A stretch of DNA of 37,923 nucleotides from Candidatus Moranbacteria bacterium RIFCSPHIGHO2_01_FULL_54_31 (GTDB lineage: Bacteria; Patescibacteriota; Minisyncoccia; Moranbacterales; UBA1568): positions 1 to 37,923 of the forward strand of contig MFRV01000002.1 in NCBI GenBank assembly GCA_001784695.1, written 5' to 3'. The notes under the pieces are model-generated. The model saw only the letters and a list, made by a program, of their open reading frames with translations. It was not told where the DNA came from and ran no database searches. Below are positions 26,105-33,866 of this stretch, piece by piece (positions within the stretch are counted from its first letter, which is position 1; each line of letters opens with the position of its first letter). The position numbers and the translations under genes were made by a program.

Positions 26105-28057
26105 ATGCCGCAAACTTTCTATATCGAAGCCGACGAAGAGATCATTTCCGTGATCGGCCGCTTGCGCAAATCATCTGCGGAAGAGAATATTTTCGTTTTT
26201 CCGAAACGCGCCTTGGTACTGCAGAGCATCGTCAATCTGCGGCTTTTGCAGCGCGAGGCGCAGAAGGTGGGGAAGAAGATAGTGATCGTCAGCCAAGACG
26301 AGGTGGGGAGAATGCTGGCAGAAAAGGCCGGTATCGCCATCGAGAACTATTCCGAGGATTTTTCCCAGAAAGCGGCTCATCTGGAGCTCATCTCCGCGGC
26401 AGGCGCTGTGCCGGCATCGGCATCTCCGAAACAAGGATCTCGGGAACAGAGCGTGCCGCACTCCGAAGCCATCGGCAGCAGCGATTTTTATGCGCTGCAG
26501 AGCGCTCCGCAGGCTCCTGCCGCTCCTCTGACGAGAGAAGCCTCGCCTGCCACGACGCTCCGCATACGGAATGCGACCCCTCCGAAATTGACCAGCTTGA
26601 ATTCCGCACGTTTGGCAGAGGCGACGACACCCGTTCAAAGAGAGCCTGTTTCTCGGCTGGGACAGTACCCGGCCTCGCCGTCCTTGTCTCCTTTGCCTCC
26701 CGTATCTCCCGTCTCTTCCGTGCCTCTTGCCCCGATTCCATCGTCATTTACCGCGAGTTCGCCGAGCACGCCGCAGCTGGAACGGGGAGATCGTTTGAAG
26801 AACTTCTACAGCGGAACGAGATCGTTGCCTCCGGCTGCTGCCGCTCCGAATAAAGCGCCGAAGCAGCAATCTGTTCCGGTTCTTGGCAAGAAAGCGCATA
26901 CCATATTTTTCGTGTTGGGAGGCATATCGATCCTGTCGCTCGCCGGAGTGCTGATTTTCTTTTTTATGCCGAAAGCTGAGGTGCACGTAGTGCCCTACAA
27001 GATCATACAGCCGACCGATGTCGAGCTTATGGGACGCGCCGATGTTTCCGTACCGGATGATCAGGCTATTCCCGTGCGTATCTTGGAAAAAGATGTCGCA
27101 GTCACTCTGACAACCGCGACCACCGGGAAATCCGATGGTACGAATCAGAAAGCCCGCGGTACGGTCGTAATCCGGAACGCTTATAGCGCCGATCCGCAGC
27201 CGCTCGTTGCCACGACGCGTTTGGAAACCGCTGATGGCAAGCTCTTCCGCCTGGTAAGCGGCGTGACCGTGCCGGGGATGACGACCAAGGATGGCGCCAA
27301 AGAACCGGGGGTGATCGAGGCGAATGTGGTGGCTGATCAATCGGGCGCGGAGTACAATATCGATGCGGCGGCATTCACTATTCCCGGATTCAAAGGCGGT
27401 CCGAAGTACGGCGCTTTCTCGGCTCAATCGACGAAACCGATGACGGGCGGCGGTAGCGGCGGTACGTCGGATATCGCTGTGGTCGCCAAAGTCGATCTCG
27501 ATACGGCCGAACGGGATGCCAAGACGAAAGCCAAGGAGGACTTCATGACTGCCGTGCGCGATGAACTGGCTCCGGATGAAAGGGTATTGGAAGAGCAGAT
27601 GGATATCGTTTTGCCTGCGCCGATCACATTGCCGCAAGTCGGTACGGCAGCCAATGCTATCGAGTACAGCGCGACTTTCAAGGTGCGCGCCTTCGTTTTT
27701 TCGGAAAAATCCGTGCAGGAGAAAGTCGATGCCAGGAGCAGGAAAGACGTCCAGGGTGTCGCGTTCAAGCCGGTCGCTTCGAGCATCACGTACAGCGATT
27801 CCGTGCCAAATTTTTCTGACGGGACGCTCAGTCTGCGGGCGCACGCGCTTGTGACGATGGAATCGGATATCGATCGCGACAAGCTGCGGGACAAGATTCT
27901 CGGACAGAACGAAGACGGCATCCAGCAAGCGCTTGGCGACTTCCCGGAAGTGAAAAAGATCTCGGTCACATTCCGTCCGCAGTGGTTCATCCATAGTATT
28001 CCGACGTCTCAGGACCGCGTTTTCATTCTCGTCGAACCGGGCGAGGAAGGGGAATAA
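26105..28057 (+). CDS. Large membrane protein with N-terminal cytosolic domain, Pro/Ser-rich linker, TM and baseplate-J-like extracytoplasmic region
   Basis: ALVLQSIVNLRLLQREAQKVGKKIVIVSQDE; TM TIFFVLGGISILSLAGVLIFFFMP; GAKEPGVIEANVVADQSGAEYNIDAAAFTIPGFKGGPKYGAFSAQS. Confidence 0.7.
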   Translation: MPQTFYIEADEEIISVIGRLRKSSAEENIFVFPKRALVLQSIVNLRLLQREAQKVGKKIVIVSQDEVGRMLAEKAGIAIENYSEDFSQKAAHLELISAAGAVPASASPKQGSREQSVPHSEAIGSSDFYALQSAPQAPAAPLTREASPATTLRIRNATPPKLTSLNSARLAEATTPVQREPVSRLGQYPASPSLSPLPPVSPVSSVPLAPIPSSFTASSPSTPQLERGDRLKNFYSGTRSLPPAAAAPNKAPKQQSVPVLGKKAHTIFFVLGGISILSLAGVLIFFFMPKAEVHVVPYKIIQPTDVELMGRADVSVPDDQAIPVRILEKDVAVTLTTATTGKSDGTNQKARGTVVIRNAYSADPQPLVATTRLETADGKLFRLVSGVTVPGMTTKDGAKEPGVIEANVVADQSGAEYNIDAAAFTIPGFKGGPKYGAFSAQSTKPMTGGGSGGTSDIAVVAKVDLDTAERDAKTKAKEDFMTAVRDELAPDERVLEEQMDIVLPAPITLPQVGTAANAIEYSATFKVRAFVFSEKSVQEKVDARSRKDVQGVAFKPVASSITYSDSVPNFSDGTLSLRAHALVTMESDIDRDKLRDKILGQNEDGIQQALGDFPEVKKISVTFRPQWFIHSIPTSQDRVFILVEPGEEGE

Positions 28058-28111
28058 GCCGCTTGTCCCCGATCCTTATTTTTGTTACCCTTTCTTTTCA
28101 GCGATACGCCT

Positions 28112-28384
28112 ATGAGAAACGATATGACCCCGGAAGAACAAGCGCACCGCCAGACCGGCATCAGAAGCTCCCAAGCGCTGCTGTTTTCGCTGCAGTCCGA
28201 CAAGAGCCGTTTGGAGCGTAAGCAAAACGACATCCTGAATGATATCCGCCGGATGAAGACGGAACTCGGCCATCTCAAGGCGAGCCTGGAAGAACAAGAG
28301 GCTGCCGCCCGCTCGTTGAAACGCGAGATCGAGCTGGTGGACGAGGAACTGGCGCGGACGAAAAAACATATGGATACCCTGTGA
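28112..28384 (+). CDS. Small coiled-coil hypothetical protein
   Basis: RSSQALLFSLQSDKSRLERKQNDILNDIRRMKTELGHLKASLEEQEAAARSLKREIELVDEELARTKKHMDTL; heptad-rich. Confidence 0.7.
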   Translation: MRNDMTPEEQAHRQTGIRSSQALLFSLQSDKSRLERKQNDILNDIRRMKTELGHLKASLEEQEAAARSLKREIELVDEELARTKKHMDTL

Positions 28385-28385
28385 T

Positions 28386-28613
28386 ATGACCGAAAGCACG
28401 TTCATCAAGATTATCCGTGAAGTCGTCGAACCCAAAGGGGTGCGGATTTTCGGTTCTCAAGAAACGAAATTGCATGCTCTCGCGCGTCAGTACAGCTCCG
28501 GATCCGTCGATATCAATTCGGCTCTCGAGACGCTCCAATCCATTTTCGCTGATGACTTCGTTCTCGAGCGGCATAGCTATGCTGAAATCGAAAAACGTCT
28601 GAAACGCTCTTAA
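28386..28613 (+). CDS. Small hypothetical protein (75 aa)
   Basis: Tightly spaced between the coiled-coil ORF and alaS, same strand. Confidence 0.65.
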   Translation: MTESTFIKIIREVVEPKGVRIFGSQETKLHALARQYSSGSVDINSALETLQSIFADDFVLERHSYAEIEKRLKRS

Positions 28614-28625
28614 CGTATCCTGTCT

Positions 28626-30434
28626 ATGCAATCAAGCGACATCCGTTCCCATTTTCTCGAATTTTTCCGCAAACGCGAGCATACCATTATCCCCTCCGCA
28701 CCGCTGGTTCCCGAGAACGATCCTTCGGTACTGTTCAATACCGCCGGGATGCAGCCTCTGGTGCCGTATCTGCTCGGCGAGCCGCATCCGGAAGGGTCGC
28801 GCCTCGTGAATGCGCAGAAATGCGTCCGCACGACGGATATAGAGGAAATCGGCGACAAGACGCACGCCACTTTTTTCGAGATGCTCGGCAACTGGTCTCT
28901 CGGGGCGTATTTCAAGCAAGAAGCAATCGAGTGGAGCTACGAGTTCCTCACTTCGGCGGAAGAGGGATTGGGACTGGATCCGACCCGTCTGTATGTCACG
29001 GTGTTCGGCGGCAATGCCGATGCGCCGCGCGATGACGAATCATACGCGATCTGGAAGAAGATTTTCGATAGTGCCGGTGTCGCTGGCGAGCGCATCTACT
29101 ATATGACCACCACGCCCCTAGGCAAAGAGCCGAACTGGTGGAGCGCGGGAGAGAACGGTCCCTGCGGACCCGACACGGAGATGTTCTATGATGTCACCGG
29201 CACGCTGACGGCGGGGATGACCCAGGCAGAGTATATGGCAGCCGATGAGCGTCAGGATGTCGTCGAGATCTGGAACGACGTCTTTATGGAGTATGAGAAG
29301 AAAGACGGTCAAGTCATCGGCAAGCTCAAGCAGAGGAATGTGGACACCGGCGCCGGTCTCGAGCGCGTGACGATGGTGATCCAGGGCAAGGATACTATTT
29401 TCGATACGGATCTGTTCGCTCATCTGATGGATGTCCTGAGAGCGGGGAGCTCTTCTCCGGATATTCGTTTGCAGCGTATTGTCGCGGATCATCTCCGCAC
29501 TGCTATTTTCCTGATTGGTGATGGCGTAGAGCCCTCGAATACCGACCAGGGGTACATATTGCGCCGCCTGATCCGGCGAGCTGTGCGCTTCGCCGATGTC
29601 CTCGGCATCCAAGAGGGGACGCTGGATAATTTCATCTCCTCGGCGCTTGTTCCCTATCAAGGAGTATATGCGAATATCTGCGATCGGCAGTCGGAGATAG
29701 AGGCAGTCATCCGGAGCGAAGAAGAGAAATTCCGCCAAACGCTGAAAAGGGGACTGGGAGAGCTGGAAAAACGTCTGACAGATGGGAGCATATCCGGGGA
29801 CGACGCGTTCGTTCTCTTCTCCACGTATGGGTTTCCGCTAGAAATGACGATCGAGATAGCGAAAGAGAGAAATGTTCCGGTAGACGAAAGCGCTTTCCGG
29901 GAAGCGTTCAAGCGGCATCAGGATCTGTCCCGCACGGCGAGCACCGGCAAATTCAAAGGCGGGCTGGCGGATCATAGCCCCAAAGTGACGGCTTTTCATA
30001 CCGCGACGCATCTTTTGCTCGCGGGGCTCCGCAAAGAGCTCGGCGACGGGGTGCATCAGGCGGGATCGAATATCACCGAGGAGCGCACCCGTTTCGACTT
30101 CACCTATCCGGAAAAAGTCCCGCGCGAGACGCTCGATCGCGTGGAAGCCTATGTCAATGAGGCGATCGCGGCGCAGGCCGCTGTCGGTACGGTAGTGATG
30201 GAGAAAGAGGCTGCCAGAGCTGCCGGCGTCGAGGGGAGTTTCTGGGAGAAATACCCGGAGAAAGTGACCGTGTATCAGGTAGAAGCCCCGGATGGCACCG
30301 TCTACTCCCGCGAGCTCTGCGGCGGCCCCCATGTCGCGAATACGAGCGCTATCGCGCCTTTCGGCCGCTTCAGGATCATCAAGGAAGAAGCCTCTTCTGC
30401 CGGCGTGCGCCGTATCAAGGCTATTTTTGAGTAA
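28626..30434 (+). CDS. alaS: Alanyl-tRNA synthetase, short form lacking the C-terminal (DHHA1/C-Ala) domain
   Basis: FFRKREHTIIPSAPLVPENDPSVLFNTAGMQPLVPYLLG, HATFFEMLGNWSLG, HTATHLLLAGLRKELG (editing HxxxH), CGGPHVANTSAIAPFGRFRIIKEEASSAGVRRIKAIFE* (ends right after the editing domain). Confidence 0.95.
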   Translation: MQSSDIRSHFLEFFRKREHTIIPSAPLVPENDPSVLFNTAGMQPLVPYLLGEPHPEGSRLVNAQKCVRTTDIEEIGDKTHATFFEMLGNWSLGAYFKQEAIEWSYEFLTSAEEGLGLDPTRLYVTVFGGNADAPRDDESYAIWKKIFDSAGVAGERIYYMTTTPLGKEPNWWSAGENGPCGPDTEMFYDVTGTLTAGMTQAEYMAADERQDVVEIWNDVFMEYEKKDGQVIGKLKQRNVDTGAGLERVTMVIQGKDTIFDTDLFAHLMDVLRAGSSSPDIRLQRIVADHLRTAIFLIGDGVEPSNTDQGYILRRLIRRAVRFADVLGIQEGTLDNFISSALVPYQGVYANICDRQSEIEAVIRSEEEKFRQTLKRGLGELEKRLTDGSISGDDAFVLFSTYGFPLEMTIEIAKERNVPVDESAFREAFKRHQDLSRTASTGKFKGGLADHSPKVTAFHTATHLLLAGLRKELGDGVHQAGSNITEERTRFDFTYPEKVPRETLDRVEAYVNEAIAAQAAVGTVVMEKEAARAAGVEGSFWEKYPEKVTVYQVEAPDGTVYSRELCGGPHVANTSAIAPFGRFRIIKEEASSAGVRRIKAIFE

Positions 30435-30507
30435 CGCACGAGTCATTTGACAGCAGCGGCAAAAAAAGATAGACTATTTGGGTATATAAATGACTAGTTT
30501 TTGGCAT

Positions 30508-30819
30508 ATGCTCGCGATTATCAGGACTGGCGGAAAGCAGTACAAGGTTTCCGAACATCAGACAGTGAAGATCGAGAAGCTCGATCAGGAAATCGGCGCC
30601 ACCGTGAAATTCGAGGTGCTGTTCTTGGGCGATGAGAAAGAAGTGCATATCGGTACGCCGGTTCTGGAGAAGGCCGTCGTCGAGGGCAAGGTGATCGCTC
30701 AGGAGCGCCACAAGAAAGTGACCGGCATCAAGCACAAGCCGAAGAAGCGCTATCTCGTCCGTTATGGACATCGCCAAGCCTACACCGCCGTGGAAATCAC
30801 CAAGATCTCAGTGAAGTAA
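30508..30819 (+). CDS. rplU: 50S ribosomal protein L21
   Basis: MLAIIRTGGKQYKVSEHQTVKIEKL...GIKHKPKKRYLVRYGHRQAYTAVEI. Confidence 0.95.
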   Translation: MLAIIRTGGKQYKVSEHQTVKIEKLDQEIGATVKFEVLFLGDEKEVHIGTPVLEKAVVEGKVIAQERHKKVTGIKHKPKKRYLVRYGHRQAYTAVEITKISVK

Positions 30820-30822
30820 TCG

Positions 30823-30853
30823 AAACGGCCTGCAATGAGCAGACCGTTTTTTC
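30823..30853 (+). terminator. Rho-independent terminator of rplU
   Basis: AAACGG-cCTGCaatgaGCAGa-CCGTTTTTT. Confidence 0.8.
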
Positions 30854-30877
30854 ATCATTGCCGATACAAATAAAATA

Positions 30878-30908
30878 GCTCCCGTACGATTGTACAGAGA
30901 GCCGTTTT
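30878..30908. terminator. Bidirectional terminator between rplU and minus-strand sORF
   Basis: GCTC-cc-GTAC-gatt-GTAC-aga-GAGC with CGTTTTTT on + and TATTTTATTT on -. Confidence 0.65.
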
Positions 30909-31097
30909 TTAGGTTTTCCTTATTTGTGTCCAGAGATTGCGGCACAAGCGGAGACACTTGTTAGGAAAAGAATGAAGCCGCTTCATTTGCCGATCGTACT
31001 CGGCTTCTTTCTGCCGGATGACAGCTGCTATCTGGCGTATTTCTTCTGCACTGGCTGGCTGAAAGCCTTGGCCACTTTCGGTAAGCACTGGCCGCAT
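30909..31097 (-). CDS. Putative 62-aa basic small protein
   Basis: Minus-strand ATG with AAGGAGAAGGGTC SD, consensus promoter upstream (31131-31158) and a terminator just downstream; MRPVLTESGQGFQPASAEEIRQIAAVIRQKEAEYDRQMKRLHSFPNKCLRLCRNLWTQIRKT. Confidence 0.65.
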   Translation of the reverse strand: MRPVLTESGQGFQPASAEEIRQIAAVIRQKEAEYDRQMKRLHSFPNKCLRLCRNLWTQIRKT

Positions 31098-31130
31098 GAC
31101 CCTTCTCCTTTCGAAAAGAACTTGTTTGTT

Positions 31131-31158
31131 ATTATACCAGTTCTTTGCGGTTTGTCAA
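31131..31158 (-). promoter_or_regulatory. Consensus sigma70 promoter overlapping the recR stop codon
   Basis: Minus strand: TTGACA - 16 nt - TGG TATAAT. Confidence 0.8.
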
Positions 31159-31728
31159 GGATGAGACAAGGGTCAGCTCGTCGGCATATTCGATGTCGCC
31201 GCCGGTCGCCATACCGCGGGCGATGCGGGTGACCTTGATATGCATCGGCTCAAGTTTTTTCTTGAGATAGAGAGCAGTCAGATCGCCTTCCGTGGTCGGG
31301 TTGGTCGCCAGGATGACTTCTTGGATGCCATCGTTCTCCACCCGATTCAGGAGTTCGCTTACGCGCAGATTGCCGCTGTTGTCATTCTTGCCGCTTTCCA
31401 AGAGGCCGCCCAAGACGTGATACAGCCCCTGGTAGGTCCCGGTGCGTTCGATGGCGATGACATCGAGCGGCTCTTCGACGAGACAGAGCGTGTCGGTCTG
31501 GCGCTTCGGATCGGCGCAGATAGCGCAGAGCTCGCCTTCCGCGATATGGAAGCAGCGGACGCAGCTTTTCAGATGATGCAGCTCCTCGAGGCTCTCGGCG
31601 AAGCTCTGCAGTTTCTCCTCGTCCTGCTTGAAGAGGTAGAGCACGATGCGCTCGGCCATTTTCGGACCGACGGAGGGGAGGGCGGAAAAGTGTGCGATCA
31701 GGGATTGGAAGACTTTGGGGTAATGCAT
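31132..31728 (-). CDS. recR: Recombination protein RecR
   Basis: HYPKVFQSLIAHFSALPSVGPKMAERIVLYLF, C-x2-C..C-x2-C zinc motif (CVRCFHIAEGELCAIC), Toprim YQGLYHVLGG...LATNPTTEGDLTALYL. Confidence 0.94.
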   Translation of the reverse strand: MHYPKVFQSLIAHFSALPSVGPKMAERIVLYLFKQDEEKLQSFAESLEELHHLKSCVRCFHIAEGELCAICADPKRQTDTLCLVEEPLDVIAIERTGTYQGLYHVLGGLLESGKNDNSGNLRVSELLNRVENDGIQEVILATNPTTEGDLTALYLKKKLEPMHIKVTRIARGMATGGDIEYADELTLVSSLTNRKELV

Positions 31729-31747
31729 ATTGGTTTTTTTGATGAGT

Positions 31748-31884
31748 TTTACAGCCAATAATCTTTCCGAGAGACACTCGCTCGTCCAGCGACGAACTCA
31801 CTTCTGAAACTTTCGTGATCCGTCGAAACGACGGAACCATGCTCACGAAAGTTTCAAGCCTCTCTGAAAGATTTTGGCTGTAAA
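31748..31884 (+). ncRNA. Copy C of the dispersed structured element family (candidate RNA)
   Basis: TTTACAGCCAA/TTGGCTGTAAA, ATCTTTC/GAAAGAT, GAGAG/CTCTC. Hairpin TCGTC-CAGC-GACGA. Arm GAAACTTTCGTG-AT-[CCGTCG-AAA-CGACGG]-AACCATGCT-CACGAAAGTTTC then AAG. Confidence 0.75.
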
Positions 31885-31905
31885 TACTCTTGCGATAAAG
31901 ATATT

Positions 31906-33264
31906 TCAGCCGTGGATTTTTTCGAGGGATTTGAAGGTGGTGGAGTTTTCGTCGAAGTACAGGGAGATCTTGCCGACCGGACCGTTACGGTGCTTGGCAA
32001 CGATGATGTCGGCGATATTCTTGTTGGGGGTGTCCGGCCGTACGCGGTCTTCGCGGTAGAGGAACATCACGACGTCGGCATCCTGCTCAATGGAACCGGA
32101 TTCGCGCAGGTCGGAGAGTTTCGGCACCTGATCCGGTCGGGATTCCACGGCGCGCGACAATTGCGAGAGGGCGATGACCGGGATATTCAACTCGCGGGCG
32201 AGCTGCTTCAGTCCGCGGGAGATCTCGGAGATTTCCTGGACGCGGTTGTCTCCCTTGCTGCTACGGCCTTCCATCAGTTGCAGGTAGTCGACGATGATGA
32301 GGCCGAGATTGTGCTCGGCCTGCAGGCGGCGCGCCATCGTGCGCATCTCCATTATATTCAGCGACCCTGAGTCATCGATGAAGATCGGGGCCTCGGAGAG
32401 CACTCCCATAGCGTCAGAAATGCGCTCAAAGTCGTTATTCGGCCCCTCACTCGAGAGTTTTCCGGTACGGAGCTTCCAGAGGTCGACTCCGGCCTGGGCG
32501 GCGATCATACGGTCGACGAGCTGGTCAGAGGACATTTCCAGGGAGAAGACGCCGACCGGGACTTTGGAGTGGATGCCGACCTGGCGGGCGATATCGAGGG
32601 CGAACGTCGTCTTGCCGATAGACGGGCGCGCGGCGAGGATCAGGAGATCGGATTTCTGCAAGCCGGCCAAGAGCGCATCGAGATCCGGAAAATGCGTCTG
32701 GACGCCGCGGAAGGCGTGATCGCTTTTGTGCAGCTCATCGATACGGTTGAAGGCGATCTCCAGGATGGATTTGATCGGTACGAAATCTTGCTTGATGTAT
32801 TTCTGCGACACCGCGAAGACTTTCTGTTCCGCTTCGTCGAGCAGTTTCTGGACGTCTTCGGATTCGTCGTAGCCCATCTCGATGATATCGCTTGCGGCCG
32901 AGATGAGGCGGCGCAGGAGGACTTTCTTCTGGACGACTTTCGCGTAGTGGGCGACATTGGTTGCGGAGGGGACGGAGTTTACGAGCGAGGCCAGGTAGCT
33001 TGATCCGCCGACGCGTTCCAGTTGGCCTTTTTCTTCGAGCTTGTTGGCGAGCGATAGGACGTCGATTGGTTCGCGATCCTCATAGAGGGCGAGCATCGTC
33101 TCATAGATCAGGTTGTGGTCGTCCTTGTAGAAATCACCGATCTTCAAGAGGTCAGCCACCTTGATGATCGCGTCCTTGTCCAGCATCAAAGAGCCGAGTA
33201 CGGACGTTTCGGCTTCGAGGTTGTGCGGAGGAACGCGGAGATGTTCGGTCTTGGATGTAGCCAT
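31906..33264 (-). CDS. dnaB: Replicative DNA helicase
   Basis: RVPPHNLEAETSVLGSLMLD, LLILAARPSIGKTTFALDIARQ, GLIIVDYLQLMEG, DLRESGSIEQDADVVMFLYRED. Confidence 0.96.
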   Translation of the reverse strand: MATSKTEHLRVPPHNLEAETSVLGSLMLDKDAIIKVADLLKIGDFYKDDHNLIYETMLALYEDREPIDVLSLANKLEEKGQLERVGGSSYLASLVNSVPSATNVAHYAKVVQKKVLLRRLISAASDIIEMGYDESEDVQKLLDEAEQKVFAVSQKYIKQDFVPIKSILEIAFNRIDELHKSDHAFRGVQTHFPDLDALLAGLQKSDLLILAARPSIGKTTFALDIARQVGIHSKVPVGVFSLEMSSDQLVDRMIAAQAGVDLWKLRTGKLSSEGPNNDFERISDAMGVLSEAPIFIDDSGSLNIMEMRTMARRLQAEHNLGLIIVDYLQLMEGRSSKGDNRVQEISEISRGLKQLARELNIPVIALSQLSRAVESRPDQVPKLSDLRESGSIEQDADVVMFLYREDRVRPDTPNKNIADIIVAKHRNGPVGKISLYFDENSTTFKSLEKIHG

Positions 33265-33304
33265 AGCGGATTCTATTCTAGCACTGTTTTTCCGATACGG
33301 GAAC

Positions 33305-33333
33305 TGGACAAAATACCGGAAATAGGGTATACT
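33305..33333 (+). promoter_or_regulatory. Promoter upstream of ORF 33387-33812
   Basis: TGGACA - 17 nt - TATACT. Confidence 0.65.
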
Positions 33334-33386
33334 GTTCGGATACGTTCTTTACCAACCAACCATGCTTACTTGAAAGGGGCAAATCC

Positions 33387-33812
33387 ATGAAAAAGCGGAA
33401 AAAACCAGTTTCTAGTCCACCACAACCACCCATTGATAACCCGCAGCACCGGGCAATCGCGGAGAAGATCATCACTAAGCTGAAAGAGCCACCCGATGGA
33501 GTAGATGTGCTTTTTTGTCGTCCGGAAGACGGGTTTTCTCTGGATGTGCTGACGGAGACGGAAGAGCAATGTTTCCGAGCAGCGCTCGCGGCGACATCCA
33601 TTCAGGTCGTGTCATTTCCGATAAGCGATCCGAAGGGGCACTTCGCTGATTTATTCGGTAACGGAAAAAAAATCATTACTTGCTTCGAGCGTGATCATAT
33701 CCGCAGAGACATGCGCACTTTTATACCAACGTCGCTCAGTGGGCCATGGCTCAAGGATGATAAAGATAAAAAGGATAAGCATAAAAAAGATAAGAATGTT
33801 CTGGTTATCTGA
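33387..33812 (+). CDS. Orphan 141-aa hypothetical protein with Lys/Asp-rich tail
   Basis: SD AAAGGGG, upstream promoter, downstream terminator; MKKRKKPVSSPPQPPIDNPQHRAIAEKIITKLKEPPDGVDVLFCRPEDG...LKDDKDKKDKHKKDKNVLVI. Confidence 0.75.
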   Translation: MKKRKKPVSSPPQPPIDNPQHRAIAEKIITKLKEPPDGVDVLFCRPEDGFSLDVLTETEEQCFRAALAATSIQVVSFPISDPKGHFADLFGNGKKIITCFERDHIRRDMRTFIPTSLSGPWLKDDKDKKDKHKKDKNVLVI

Positions 33813-33826
33813 ATCAGGTGACAACA

Positions 33827-33858
33827 AAAAGCCGAGTACTGAAAAGTACCCGGCTTTT
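33827..33858. terminator. Bidirectional terminator between convergent ORF 33387-33812 and cysS
   Basis: AAAAGCCG-a-GTACT-gaa-AAGTAC-c-CGGCTTTT. Confidence 0.88.
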
Positions 33859-33866
33859 AAATTTGT

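Noticed and set aside
26744-27994. 416-aa minus ORF opposite the baseplate-J-like gene
   Set aside because: The plus strand has coherent domain structure, a TM segment and operon context.
5669-31884. Interpretation of elements A-D as a CRISPR array or ordinary terminators
   Set aside because: Copies are dispersed, not regularly spaced, lack spacers, and have no T-tract directly after the closing stem; separate terminators exist next to B and D.
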